A stretch of 64,000 bases of DNA, taken from contig NZ_SRRU01000006.1 of the NCBI RefSeq assembly GCF_004784465.1, positions 430,160 through 494,159 on the forward strand, read 5' to 3'. This stretch comes from Streptomyces griseoluteus (GTDB taxonomy: Bacteria; Actinomycetota; Actinomycetes; Streptomycetales; Streptomycetaceae). Below the pieces are notes generated by a model. That model saw nothing but the letters and a program-made list of their open reading frames with translations. It had not been told where the DNA came from and searched no databases. Position numbers and translations under genes: made by a program. Of this stretch, positions 45,171-55,522 are shown piece by piece; positions within the stretch are counted from its first letter, which is position 1, and every line of letters begins with the position of its first letter.

Positions 45171-46450
45171 ACGACCTGTACGCCCGCCACCGGGGCGTCA
45201 TGCCCGACTGGCTCGCCCTCTACTACGACGACCCGATGGAGATCACCCACGGGGAGGGCCGACACGTCTGGGACGCCCAGGGCAACCGCTACCTGGACTT
45301 CTTCGGCGGCATCCTGACCACCATGACCGCGCACGCGCTGCCCGAGGTCACCAAGGCGGTGACCGAGCAGGCCGGGCGGATCATCCACTCCTCGACCCTC
45401 TACCTCAACCGCCCGATGGTCGAACTGGCCGAGCGCGTCGCCATGGTGAGCGGCATCCCGGACGCGCGGGTCTTCTTCACCACCTCCGGCACCGAGGCCA
45501 ACGACACGGCCATGCTGCTCGCCACCACCTACCGCCAGGGCAACACGGTCGTGGCGATGCGCAACAGCTACCACGGCCGGTCCTTCGGCGCGGTCGGCAT
45601 CACCGGCAACCGCACCTGGTCCCCGACCTCCCTCTCCCCGCTCCAGACCCTGTACGTGCACGGAGGCGTCCGCACCCGGGGCCCCTACGCCGACCTGGAC
45701 GACCGCGCCTTCATCGACGCCTGCGTGGCCGACCTGCGCGACCTCCTCGGCCAGACCCGGCCCCCGGCCGCGCTGATCGCCGAACCCATCCAGGGCGTCG
45801 GCGGCTTCACCTCCCCGCCGGACGGCCTGTACGCGGCGTTCCGTGAAGTCCTCGACGAGCACGGCATCCTGTGGATCTCCGACGAGGTCCAGACCGGCTG
45901 GGGCCGCACCGGCGAGCACTTCTGGGGCTGGCAGGCACACGACCAGAGCGGCCCGCCGGACATCGTCACCTTCGCCAAGGGGATCGGCAACGGCATGTCC
46001 ATCGGCGGGGTGATCGCGCGCGCCGAGATCATGAACTGCATCGACGCCAACAGCATCTCCACCTTCGGCGGCACCCAGATCACCATGGCCGCCGGGCTCG
46101 CCAACCTCGCCTACCACCTCGAGCACGACCTCCAGGGCAACGCCCGCCGGGTCGGCGGCCTGCTCATCGAGCTGCTGCGCGGAGTCACCGCCGGGCTGCC
46201 CGGCGTCCGCGAGGTGCGCGGCCGGGGGCTGATGATCGGCATCGAGCTGGTGAAGCCGGGCACCGACGAGGCCGACCCGGCCGCGGCCGCCGCCGTCCTG
46301 GAGACGGCCCGCAGGAACGGCCTGCTCATCGGCAAGGGCGGCGGCCACAACACCAGCGTCCTGCGCATCGCCCCGCCGCTGACGCTCACCGTCGCGGAGG
46401 CGGAGGAAGGCGCGGCGATCCTCGAGAACGCGCTGGGGAGCACGTACTAG
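45167..46450 (+). CDS. Class III PLP aminotransferase (beta-alanine:pyruvate type)
   Basis: A 427-residue class III omega-transaminase. Family motifs: TTSGTEANDTAM (phosphate site), NSYHGRS, AEPIQGVGG, WISDEVQTGWGRTG (Asp binding PLP N1), and the Schiff-base Lys in FAKGIGNG. It most likely converts beta-alanine (or 3-aminoisobutyrate) and pyruvate or 2-oxoglutarate to a semialdehyde. Start GTG 45167 is a GTGA overlap with nitrilase 1. Sits between the amidohydrolase and its likely regulator. Confidence 0.9.
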   Translation: MNDLYARHRGVMPDWLALYYDDPMEITHGEGRHVWDAQGNRYLDFFGGILTTMTAHALPEVTKAVTEQAGRIIHSSTLYLNRPMVELAERVAMVSGIPDARVFFTTSGTEANDTAMLLATTYRQGNTVVAMRNSYHGRSFGAVGITGNRTWSPTSLSPLQTLYVHGGVRTRGPYADLDDRAFIDACVADLRDLLGQTRPPAALIAEPIQGVGGFTSPPDGLYAAFREVLDEHGILWISDEVQTGWGRTGEHFWGWQAHDQSGPPDIVTFAKGIGNGMSIGGVIARAEIMNCIDANSISTFGGTQITMAAGLANLAYHLEHDLQGNARRVGGLLIELLRGVTAGLPGVREVRGRGLMIGIELVKPGTDEADPAAAAAVLETARRNGLLIGKGGGHNTSVLRIAPPLTLTVAEAEEGAAILENALGSTY

Positions 46451-46466
46451 AGACGGGGTAGAGCGG

Positions 46467-48077
46467 ATGACCACGACCTCGGATGTCCGGCACACGTCCT
46501 GGCGGCCGGAGGAACCGGCCCTGTCCGTCCGGCAGGTGCTCACGCTGGAGCGGGTGCTCGCCGGGGAGCCCGAGGTGGTGGCCGGGGCCGACGGGCTCGA
46601 CCGTGCGGTGCGCTGGGTGCACGTGGCCGAGGCCGCCGACGTGGGCGTGATGCTCACCGGCGGCGAGATGGTGCTCACCACCGGGGTGCTGCTCGCCGGG
46701 GACGAGGCCAAGCAGGCCGCGTACGTCCAGTCGCTGCACCGGGCGGAGGCCGCCGCCGTCGTCCTCGGGCTCGGGCGCGCCTTCCCCACGCCGCCCGAGG
46801 TGATGCGCCGGGCGGCCGAGCGGTGCGGGCTGCCACTGGTCGTGCTGCACCGGCCCTTTCCGTTCGCCGAACTCACCGAAGAGGTCCAGTCCCGGCTGGT
46901 CCGGGCCAAGTTCGCCGCCGTCAGCCTCTCCGAGGCCGTCCGGACGAGCCTCACCGCGCTGATCACCTCCGGTGCCCCGCTGCAACGGCTGCTGGACGAG
47001 GTCGCGCAGCATTCCGGCTGTCCGGTCGTCCTCACCAACCTCGCGCACCGGGTTCTCGCCACGGCGGGGGAGCGGCCCGCCGTGGACGACGTGCTGCGCG
47101 ACTGGGAGCGCATCGCCCGGCAGGCATGGGGGCACCATCCGGGCCTTTCAGGCACTGGGGGAGGCAGTGAGGGCGACGGCTGGGTCCGCGCCGAGCTGGG
47201 CGGGCGCGGGGAGCGCTGGGGGAGGCTGCTGCTGTGCGGCTACCGGGGCGATTCGGCGAGCGGGCGCCTGCTCGCGGACCGGGCCGCCGAGGCGCTGGTG
47301 CTGCACCGGATGCTCGGCGGTGCCTCGGGCCGCACCTGGGAGGAGCAGTCCGCGCACGGCCTGCTGACCGACCTCGCCTCCGGGACCGTACCCGCCCGCC
47401 ACCTGCTGCCCAGGGCGCGGGCGGCCGGACTGCCCGTCAACCGGCGGACGTTCGTGCCGCTCGTGGTGCGCGGTGCCGAGCCTGAGCGGCTCGACCGGGT
47501 GCTGCGCACGCTGGGCCTGACCGGGCTCCTCGCGGAACTGGCCGACGGGGCGACCGCCGTACTGCTCAGCCTCGCCCGCGACCAGGACGCCGAGGCGCTC
47601 ACCGGTCGTCTCGCCGCCCGGCTGCGCACCCCCGAACTGCCGGACGCCGTGGTCGCCGCCGCCGACCCGCGCACCTGCTGGGACGACGTGCCCGCCGGGC
47701 TGCGGGAGGCCCGGCACGTGGCGGACGCGGTCGCGGGGGCCGCCCTGGACCGGCCGGCCGTGGTCCGGCTGCGGGACGTGCACCTGCGCGGGCTGATCCG
47801 GCTGCTGCGCGACGACCCCCAGGTGCAGTCCTTCGCCGAACGCGAGCTGGACGGCCTGCTGTGCGGCGGCGAGGGCGAGCTGCTGGACGTGCTGCGCACC
47901 TACCTGGCGACCGGCCGCAACAAGTCCCGCACCGCCCAGCTCCACCACGTCTCCCGCCCCGCGCTGTACCGCCGGCTGGAGGCCATACAGGCGCGGCTCG
48001 GGATCGACCTGGACGACTTCGAACAGGCGGCCTCCGTGCACATCGCACTCCTCGCACATGACGCGCAACAGGGCTGA
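46467..48077 (+). CDS. PucR-family transcriptional regulator
   Basis: A 536-residue regulator: PucR N-terminal domain (about 20-140; LSVRQVLTLERVLAGEPEVVAG) followed by a GGDEF-like central domain (LPRARAAGLPVNRRTFVPLVV) and the C-terminal HTH_30 helix-turn-helix (NKSRTAQLHHVSRPALYRRLEAIQ). This family controls purine and pyrimidine catabolic genes. A paired 18-bp repeat lies just beyond its stop codon, ahead of nitrilase 2, and is the most likely site it binds. It is co-oriented with the flanking catabolic genes. Confidence 0.9.
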   Translation: MTTTSDVRHTSWRPEEPALSVRQVLTLERVLAGEPEVVAGADGLDRAVRWVHVAEAADVGVMLTGGEMVLTTGVLLAGDEAKQAAYVQSLHRAEAAAVVLGLGRAFPTPPEVMRRAAERCGLPLVVLHRPFPFAELTEEVQSRLVRAKFAAVSLSEAVRTSLTALITSGAPLQRLLDEVAQHSGCPVVLTNLAHRVLATAGERPAVDDVLRDWERIARQAWGHHPGLSGTGGGSEGDGWVRAELGGRGERWGRLLLCGYRGDSASGRLLADRAAEALVLHRMLGGASGRTWEEQSAHGLLTDLASGTVPARHLLPRARAAGLPVNRRTFVPLVVRGAEPERLDRVLRTLGLTGLLAELADGATAVLLSLARDQDAEALTGRLAARLRTPELPDAVVAAADPRTCWDDVPAGLREARHVADAVAGAALDRPAVVRLRDVHLRGLIRLLRDDPQVQSFAERELDGLLCGGEGELLDVLRTYLATGRNKSRTAQLHHVSRPALYRRLEAIQARLGIDLDDFEQAASVHIALLAHDAQQG

Positions 48078-48124
48078 AACACGCCACGACCTGCGAAAAC
48101 GGCGGTGAAACATGGCCATGGCAA

Positions 48125-48174
48125 GACGTGACACCGTGCCACGCCCGCACCCCGCGGACGTGACACGCTGCCAC
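48125..48174. promoter_or_regulatory. Paired 18-bp direct repeats, likely PucR operator
   Basis: GACGTGACACCGTGCCAC (48125-48142) and GACGTGACACGCTGCCAC (48157-48174) differ at two positions and are spaced 32 bp start to start, about three helical turns. Copy 1 holds GTGNCAC twice, copy 2 once. Confidence 0.6.
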
Positions 48175-48207
48175 TCAAACCGGCCGCGCAACCTTCTTAG
48201 GGTTTCA

Positions 48208-48251
48208 GGGGCGGGCGTCGGAAGCCCTGTCTGCCGGGCGACGCCCGCCCC
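48208..48251 (+). promoter_or_regulatory. Leader hairpin ahead of nitrilase gene 2
   Basis: A perfect 13-bp GC-rich stem (arms 48208-48220 and 48239-48251) with an 18-nt loop that can itself pair CCC with GGG. It ends 27 bp before the ATG, much as at copy 1. Confidence 0.65.
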
Positions 48252-48278
48252 CGCACACCGAGCGACCCGGAGGTCCCG

Positions 48279-49121
48279 ATGAGCCGAGTGATCCGCGCCG
48301 CCCTCTTCCAGACGGCCTGGACGGGCGACAAGGAATCCATGATCCAGGTGCACGAGCAGGCGGCCCGCGACGCCGCCGCCCAGGGCGCCCAAGTGCTCTG
48401 CTTCCAGGAGCTGTTCTACGGACCCTACTTCTGCCAGGTGCAGGACAAGGCGTTCTACGAGTACGCCGAGCAGATCCCCGAGGGCCCCACCGTCCGCCGC
48501 TTCCAGGCGCTGGCGAGGGAACTGGGCATCGTCCTGGTGCTCCCCATGTACGAGGAGGAGCAGCCCGGCGTCCTGTACAACACCGCCGCCGTGATCGACG
48601 CGGACGGCTCCTACCTCGGCAAGTACCGCAAGACCCACATCCCCCAGGTCCAGGGCTTCTGGGAGAAGTTCTACTTCCGTCCCGGCAACAGCGGCTGGCC
48701 CGTCTTCGACACCGCCGTCGGCCGGATCGGCGTCTACATCTGCTACGACCGCCACTTCCCGGAGGGCTGGCGGGCGTTGGGCCTGGCCGGTGCCGAGATC
48801 GTCTTCAACCCCTCGGCCACCTCGCGCGGACTCTCCCGCTACCTCTGGCAGTTGGAGCAGCCGGCGGCGGCCGTCGCCAACGAGTACTTCGTCGGCGCCA
48901 TCAACCGGGTCGGCGTGGAGGACCTGGGCGACAACGACTTCTACGGCACCACGTACTTCGTGGACCCCGAGGCCCAGTTCGTCGGCGAGGTGGCGAGCGA
49001 CAAGGAGACCGAACTGGTCGTCCGCGACCTCGACATGGCCAAGCTGCGCGAGGTCCGCGACCGCTGGCAGTTCTACCGCGACCGCGAGCCGGGCACGTAC
49101 GAGCCGCTGACGGCGCCGTAG
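48279..49121 (+). CDS. Nitrilase-superfamily N-carbamoyl amidohydrolase, copy 2
   Basis: A 280-residue paralogue of the 44.3 kb gene, with the same length, catalytic residues (Glu44, Lys118, Cys155) and end. Divergent substrate residues include LFYGPYF versus VFNAPYF and TYFVDPEAQ versus SYFVDPRGQ. GGAGG is 5 bp before the ATG. It leads the hydantoinase-LLM block, so it most directly acts on the ring-opening product; copy 1 is linked to the aminotransferase. Two copies may split substrates such as N-carbamoyl-beta-alanine and N-carbamoyl-beta-aminoisobutyrate. Confidence 0.9.
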   Translation: MSRVIRAALFQTAWTGDKESMIQVHEQAARDAAAQGAQVLCFQELFYGPYFCQVQDKAFYEYAEQIPEGPTVRRFQALARELGIVLVLPMYEEEQPGVLYNTAAVIDADGSYLGKYRKTHIPQVQGFWEKFYFRPGNSGWPVFDTAVGRIGVYICYDRHFPEGWRALGLAGAEIVFNPSATSRGLSRYLWQLEQPAAAVANEYFVGAINRVGVEDLGDNDFYGTTYFVDPEAQFVGEVASDKETELVVRDLDMAKLREVRDRWQFYRDREPGTYEPLTAP

Positions 49122-49234
49122 AAACGTCGGCGAGCGGTATTCAGGGGCGCGGGACTGCATCGACATGCGGCTACCGCCGCGTGAGCACGACCAGCCACAG
49201 CGAACCCGCAGCAGACCACGAAGGAGAGGACCCC

Positions 49235-50638
49235 ATGTCCCGCCGCACGCTAATCCGGAACGGCCTCCTCATCACCGCCTCCGACGAGATCCACGCCGAC
49301 GTACTCATCGAGGACGGCCGTATCGCCGCCCTGGCGGCGACCGGCACCCCCGCCGCCGAGGCCTTCAGCGCGGAAACGGTCATCGATGCGACGGGGAAGT
49401 ACGTCATCCCCGGCGGCGTCGACGGCCACACCCACATGGAGATGCCGTTCGGCGGCACCTACGCGGCCGACACCTTCGAGACCGGGACCCGCGCCGCCGC
49501 CTGGGGCGGCACGACCACCATCGTGGACTTCGCCATCCAGAACGTCGGCGGCACCCTGCGCGAGGGCCTGGACGCCTGGCACCAGAAGGCCGAGGGCAAC
49601 TGCGCCGTCGACTACGGCTTCCACATGATCGTCTCCGATGTGAACCAGGAGACGCTCAAGGAGATGGACCTGCTGGTCGAGGAGGGCGTGACCTCGTTCA
49701 AGCAGTTCATGGCCTATCCCGGCGTCTTCTACTCCGACGACGGCCAGATCCTCCGCGCCATGCAGAGGGCCGCCGAGAACGGCGGGCTGATCATGATGCA
49801 CGCCGAGAACGGCATCGCCATCGACGTCCTGGTCGAGCAGGCCCTCGCGCGCGGCGAGACCGACCCCCGCTATCACGGCGAGGTCCGCAAGGCCCTGCTG
49901 GAGGCCGAGGCCACCCACCGCGCGATCAAGCTGGCCCAGGTCGCCGGCGCGCCCCTGTACGTGGTGCACGTCTCGGCGCAGGAGGCGGTGGCCGAGCTGA
50001 CGAGGGCCCGCGACGAGGGGCTGAACGTCTTCGGCGAGACCTGCCCGCAGTACCTCTTCCTGTCCACCGACAATCTCGCGGAGCCGGACTTCGAGGGCGC
50101 CAAGTACGTGTGCAGCACCCCGCTGCGGCCCCGCGAGCACCAGGCCGCCCTCTGGCGGGGCCTGCGCACCAACGACCTCCAGGTGGTCTCCACCGACCAC
50201 TGCCCCTTCTGCTTCTCGGGCCAGAAGGAGCTGGGCCGGGGCGACTTCTCCAAGATCCCGAACGGCATGCCGGGCGTGGAGAACCGCATGGACCTTCTCC
50301 ACCAGGCCGTGGTCGACGGCCACATCTCGCGCCGCCGCTGGATCGAGATCGCTTGCGCCACCCCGGCCCGCATGTTCGGCATGTACCCGAAGAAGGGCAC
50401 CATCGCCCCCGGCGCCGACGCCGACGTGGTGATCTACGACCCGCACGCCGAACAGGTCATCTCGGCCGAGACGCACCACATGAACGTCGACTACTCGGCG
50501 TACGAGGGCAAGCGGATCACCGGCCGGGTCGAGACGGTCCTCTCGCGCGGTGTTCCCGTGATCACCGAGCGGGAGTACACCGGCCACGCCGGGCACGGCG
50601 TCTACACCCCGCGCTCCACCTGTCAGTACCTCAACTAG
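49235..50638 (+). CDS. hydA: Dihydropyrimidinase / D-hydantoinase
   Basis: A 467-residue cyclic amidohydrolase opening dihydropyrimidine or hydantoin rings to N-carbamoyl amino acids. Metal motifs: GVDGHTHMEMPF, carboxylysine in SFKQFMAYPG, MMHAEN, VVHVSAQE and STDHCPF. The FKQFMAYPG loop is typical of dihydropyrimidinase, not allantoinase. ATG 49235 follows the strong AAGGAGAGGA; an earlier in-frame ATG (49181) would add an atypical 18-residue tail. It is flanked by the nitrilase that takes its product and the LLM oxidoreductase. Confidence 0.94.
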   Translation: MSRRTLIRNGLLITASDEIHADVLIEDGRIAALAATGTPAAEAFSAETVIDATGKYVIPGGVDGHTHMEMPFGGTYAADTFETGTRAAAWGGTTTIVDFAIQNVGGTLREGLDAWHQKAEGNCAVDYGFHMIVSDVNQETLKEMDLLVEEGVTSFKQFMAYPGVFYSDDGQILRAMQRAAENGGLIMMHAENGIAIDVLVEQALARGETDPRYHGEVRKALLEAEATHRAIKLAQVAGAPLYVVHVSAQEAVAELTRARDEGLNVFGETCPQYLFLSTDNLAEPDFEGAKYVCSTPLRPREHQAALWRGLRTNDLQVVSTDHCPFCFSGQKELGRGDFSKIPNGMPGVENRMDLLHQAVVDGHISRRRWIEIACATPARMFGMYPKKGTIAPGADADVVIYDPHAEQVISAETHHMNVDYSAYEGKRITGRVETVLSRGVPVITEREYTGHAGHGVYTPRSTCQYLN

Positions 50639-50649
50639 GAGTGGTGCCC

Positions 50650-51669
50650 ATGGACTTCGGTCTCGTACTCCAGACCGACCCGCCCGCCTCCCGTGTCGTC
50701 GACCTGATGCGGCGGGCCGAGCGCAACGGTTTCACCTACGGCTGGACCTTCGACTCGGCCGTGCTCTGGCAGGAGCCGTTCGTCATCTACAGCCAGATCC
50801 TGGCGAACACCGACCGGCTGACCGTCGGCCCGATGGTCACCAACCCGGGCACCCGCACCTGGGAGGTCACCGCCTCCACGTTCGCCACCCTCAACGACAT
50901 GTACGGCAACCGCACAGTGTGCGGCATCGGGCGCGGCGACTCCGCCATGCGCGTCGCGGGCCGAAAGCCCAACACCCTCGCCCGGATCAGCGAGGCCATG
51001 AAGGTCATCCGCGCCCTCGGCCGGGGCGAGGAGACCGACCTCGGCGGCACAACGATCCGCCTGCCCTGGGTGCAGCCCGGCGCCGAACTCCCCGTCTGGA
51101 TGGCCGCGTACGGGCCCAAGGCGCTGAAGATGACCGGCGAGGAGGCCGACGGCTTCATCCTCCAGCTCGCCGACCTCTACCTCACCGAGTTCATGGTCAA
51201 GGCCGTCAAGGACGCTGCCGTCGCCGCCGGCCGCGACCCCGGTGAGGTCACCATCTGCGTGGCCGCCCCCGCCTACGTCACCGAGGACGACTCGCCCGAG
51301 GCGCTCGCCCACGCCCGCGAACAGTGCCGCTGGTTCGGCGGCATGGTCGGCAACCACGTGGCCGACCTCGTCTCCCGCTACGGCGAGCACTCCGCGCAGA
51401 TCCCGGACGAGCTCACCGACTACATCAAGGCCCGCGAGGGCTACGACTACGCCCACCACGGACGCAGCGGCAACCCCGACACCCGGTTCGTACCCGACGA
51501 GATCGTGGACCGCTTCTGCCTGATCGGCCCGGTCGAGGCCCACATCCAGAAGCTGAACGCGCTCCGGGCCCTGGGCGTCGACCAGTTCGCGGTGTACGAC
51601 ATGCACGACGCCCAGGAGGCCACCATCGACGCCTACGGCTCGAAGGTGATCCCCGCCGTCAACGCCTGA
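50650..51669 (+). CDS. LLM-class flavin/F420 oxidoreductase (CPS_4043-like)
   Basis: A 339-residue TIM-barrel protein of the luciferase-like superfamily: MDFGLVLQTDPPASRVVDLMRRAE, GPMVTNPGTRTWEVTASTFATL and FILQLADLYL. The closest recognised subgroup is the LLM family often found in pyrimidine-catabolic clusters. AGGAG overlaps the hydantoinase stop. It may supply the reductive (uracil to dihydrouracil) or another ring-activating step; the ring-opening oxygenase RutA is also of this superfamily. Cofactor (F420 or FMN) cannot be told by eye. Confidence 0.85.
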   Translation: MDFGLVLQTDPPASRVVDLMRRAERNGFTYGWTFDSAVLWQEPFVIYSQILANTDRLTVGPMVTNPGTRTWEVTASTFATLNDMYGNRTVCGIGRGDSAMRVAGRKPNTLARISEAMKVIRALGRGEETDLGGTTIRLPWVQPGAELPVWMAAYGPKALKMTGEEADGFILQLADLYLTEFMVKAVKDAAVAAGRDPGEVTICVAAPAYVTEDDSPEALAHAREQCRWFGGMVGNHVADLVSRYGEHSAQIPDELTDYIKAREGYDYAHHGRSGNPDTRFVPDEIVDRFCLIGPVEAHIQKLNALRALGVDQFAVYDMHDAQEATIDAYGSKVIPAVNA

Positions 51670-51690
51670 GCACGGCAGGCGAATCGCACT

Positions 51691-51720
51691 CCCCCTTCCC
51701 GCCCCGCGCGCGGAAGGGGG
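51691..51720 (+). terminator. Terminator after the LLM gene
   Basis: 9-bp perfect stem (51691-51699 with 51712-51720), 12-nt loop, 22 bp after the LLM stop; separates the catabolic block from the permease gene. Confidence 0.7.
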
Positions 51721-51801
51721 CCAGGACGCCCGTACGGAACCCTTACGGCGCACCCCCCCCGCACGGCCTGTCCCGACCCTCCCATCCGATTGGCCTGCAC
51801 C

Positions 51802-53328
<1,527 letters not shown>

Positions 53329-53336
53329 TGAGGAAA

Positions 53337-53369
53337 AGCCCCGGCGGTCGTCCACCGGCTGCCGGGGCT
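53337..53369. terminator. Bidirectional terminator, 9-bp stem
   Basis: AGCCCCGGC (53337-53345) with GCCGGGGCT (53361-53369), loop 15 nt, between the converging permease and exported-protein genes. Confidence 0.8.
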
Positions 53370-53374
53370 CCCGG

Positions 53375-54046
53375 TTACTCGGCGCCGCTGCGCAGGGAGG
53401 CCACCGCGTCCTTGGCCGCCTTGATGGCGCCCTTGTTGATCTCGGAGGTCTCCGGAGCCTTCTTGCTCTCGAAGTCGCTGCCGCTGTACGTGACGACCAC
53501 CAGGGCGTTGGCGGCACGGGCCAGCACCACGCCCTCGCGCGTCTGCTGCTTGTCCTCCGTGTTCAGGTTCACGACGGAATAGCCGCCGTCACCGAGCCCC
53601 GGCACCGCGCCGCCGCCGCTCTTCTCGGCGACCCGCTGCTGGTACTCCTTCTCCGCCGCGTCGTCGGAGGCGGTCACCTCGTAGGAGACGTCCAGCCAGC
53701 GGTAGTCGTAGCCCTTGAGCGCGTTCCACGAGCAGGTGCGGCGCAGCTTGGAGTCGGTGGACGGTATCTCCTTGCCGGCCGTCTTCGCGCCGGGCACCAG
53801 GGACTTGACGGTGGCCACGGGCACCCCGGTACAGGGCGCGGGCGCGGCGTCGTACGTCTTCACGGCGGGCGCGGCGGAGGACGCGGCCGGGGCGGCGGAG
53901 GCACCGGCGGACGCCTGACTCGTGGGCGCCGGGCCGGAGTTGGCGGTGGCGGCGGGACCCGAGCTGAGGGCCCAGCCCGCGACGGCCAGCACGACGACCG
54001 GGGACAGACGAGCGGTGAGGGCGAGCGGCAGAGGCAGAGAACTCAC
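53375..54046 (-). CDS. Exported DUF3558-like protein
   Basis: A 223-residue exported protein. The N-terminal hydrophobic segment (ARLSPVVVLAVAGWALSSGPA) is a signal peptide or signal anchor, with no lipobox Cys. A Ser/Ala/Pro linker follows (residues about 38-62) and then a domain with two Cys (APCTGVP and RTCSWN) and TYSGSDFESKKAP. The pattern of C…CSW with YSVVNLNTEDKQQTREG is like DUF3558. Function unknown; it probably sits at the cell surface. Confidence 0.75.
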   Translation of the reverse strand: MSSLPLPLALTARLSPVVVLAVAGWALSSGPAATANSGPAPTSQASAGASAAPAASSAAPAVKTYDAAPAPCTGVPVATVKSLVPGAKTAGKEIPSTDSKLRRTCSWNALKGYDYRWLDVSYEVTASDDAAEKEYQQRVAEKSGGGAVPGLGDGGYSVVNLNTEDKQQTREGVVLARAANALVVVTYSGSDFESKKAPETSEINKGAIKAAKDAVASLRSGAE

Positions 54047-54355
54047 GGCGCACTTCTCGTGGGAGAGGGGGGTGACGGAAGGGGTCCGCAGGGACGGGGG
54101 ACGCCAGTCTCACACGAGGGGTCCGTGCCACGGAAGCCCGAACTCGCTGTGTACTTGCGCCGTGACGGGGCCCGCGTGCCGAGGTGGCACAAACCGCCCA
54201 TATCTCCTCCATCTTCACGTCGGTAAGAGAGGGCGTGTGATTGGCATGGACCTGTTGCAAAGGTGCCGCTAGGCTCTGCCCCGCATTGATGAGAGCGCTC
54301 TCAGAAATCGGCTGTTCCACCCCCACCTCGTTGGAACGACGAAGGGCAACTCCCC
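54047..54355. promoter_or_regulatory. Intergenic 309 bp with S1 protease promoter and LacI-type operator
   Basis: TGGACC (54247-54252) and TAGGCT (54270-54275) are 17 bp apart, a plausible promoter. The perfect 14-bp palindrome TGAGAGCGCTCTCA (54290-54303) lies just after the predicted transcription start. It resembles the CGCT-core operators of LacI-family sugar regulators in actinobacteria (CebR/CelR type). No coding ORF is recognised in the rest. Confidence 0.55.
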
Positions 54356-55504
54356 ATGAGACGCAGGAAAGTCATGCGCGCCGCCGCGGCCGCACTCCTC
54401 ATGCTCGGCGGTCTCTCCGCGGCGGGCACCCTCCCCGCCGCCGCGCAGAACGCCGGCGAAGCCCCCGCCTCCAAGAGCCTGCTGACCGCGATGCAGCACG
54501 ACTTCGGCCTCACCAAGTCGCAGGCCGAGGCCCGCCTCAAGGCCGAACGCGCGGCCACCGACCTCGACCCGAAGGCCCGCGCGACCGCCGGCGCGGCCTA
54601 CGGCGGCTCCTGGTTCGACGCCAGGAGCAACCGCCTGACGGTGGCCGTGACCGACGACGCCTCCGCCGGCGTCCGCCAGAAGCTCCGCGACGCCGGCGCC
54701 ACCGTACGCACGGTGCGCCACAGCGCCCGCGAGCTGAACGCGGCCAAGGCGCGCGTCGACCGCCTCAAGGCACCCAGATCCGTGACCAGTTGGCACGTCG
54801 ACCCGAGCGCCGGGTCCGTCGTGATCGACGTGGTCCGCTCCAAGGCCGCCGACAACGATGTCCAGCGCTTCCTGGCGAGCGCCCGCGAGGCGGGCCCCGT
54901 CACCGTCAACAAGGTCGCCGAGTCCGCGAGCACCCTGGCGGCCGGCACGGTCGGCGGCGACCCGTACTACACGGGCAACGTCCGCTGCTCCATCGGCTTC
55001 TCGGTGTACGGCGGCTTCGTCACCGCCGGGCACTGCGGCCAGCCGTCCGCAGCCGTGTACGGCTGGGACCGGTCCTACGTCGGCAACTTCCAGGGCTCGT
55101 CGTTCCCGGACAACGACTACGCCTGGGTCAACGTGGGCAGCGGCTGGTGGACCGTACCGGTCGTGCTCGGCTGGGGCACCACCTCCGACCAGTTGGTGCG
55201 TGGCTCCAACGTGGCGCCTCCCGGCACCTCCATCTGCCGCTCGGGCTCGACCAGCCACTGGCACTGCGGCAGCGTGCTCGCGCTGAACGAGACCGTCAAC
55301 TACAGCCAGGGCGCGGTGCACCAGCTCACCAAGACCAGTGTGTGCGCCGAACCCGGCGACTCCGGCGGCGCGTTCATCAGCGGCGACCAGGCCCAGGGCG
55401 TCACCTCCGGTGGCTGGGGCAACTGCTCCAGCGGCGGCGAGACCTGGTTCCAGCCGATCAACGAGATCCTGAGCCGGTACGGGCTGACGCTGCACACGGC
55501 CTGA
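54356..55504 (+). CDS. Secreted S1 (streptogrisin-like) serine protease
   Basis: A 382-residue precursor: signal peptide (cleavage near AAAQ), an alpha-lytic-type pro-region (about 30-195, with LTKSQAEARLKAE), and a mature chymotrypsin-fold protease. Catalytic residues are His in VTAGHCG, Asp in FPDNDYAWV, and Ser in GDSGGAF. Six cysteines could form the streptogrisin disulfides. The pro-region folds the enzyme and is then cut off. The gene is preceded by a LacI-type operator and followed by a terminator. Cleavage preference is not clear from sequence. Confidence 0.93.
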   Translation: MRRRKVMRAAAAALLMLGGLSAAGTLPAAAQNAGEAPASKSLLTAMQHDFGLTKSQAEARLKAERAATDLDPKARATAGAAYGGSWFDARSNRLTVAVTDDASAGVRQKLRDAGATVRTVRHSARELNAAKARVDRLKAPRSVTSWHVDPSAGSVVIDVVRSKAADNDVQRFLASAREAGPVTVNKVAESASTLAAGTVGGDPYYTGNVRCSIGFSVYGGFVTAGHCGQPSAAVYGWDRSYVGNFQGSSFPDNDYAWVNVGSGWWTVPVVLGWGTTSDQLVRGSNVAPPGTSICRSGSTSHWHCGSVLALNETVNYSQGAVHQLTKTSVCAEPGDSGGAFISGDQAQGVTSGGWGNCSSGGETWFQPINEILSRYGLTLHTA

Positions 55505-55522
55505 GTCCCGCTCTCGCACGAC

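Noticed and set aside
49165..51669. A long open frame suggesting a hydantoinase-LLM fusion
   Set aside because: The upstream part is out of frame with hydantoinase and Arg/His/Pro-rich; the LLM protein starts at ATG 50650 with its own AGGAG.
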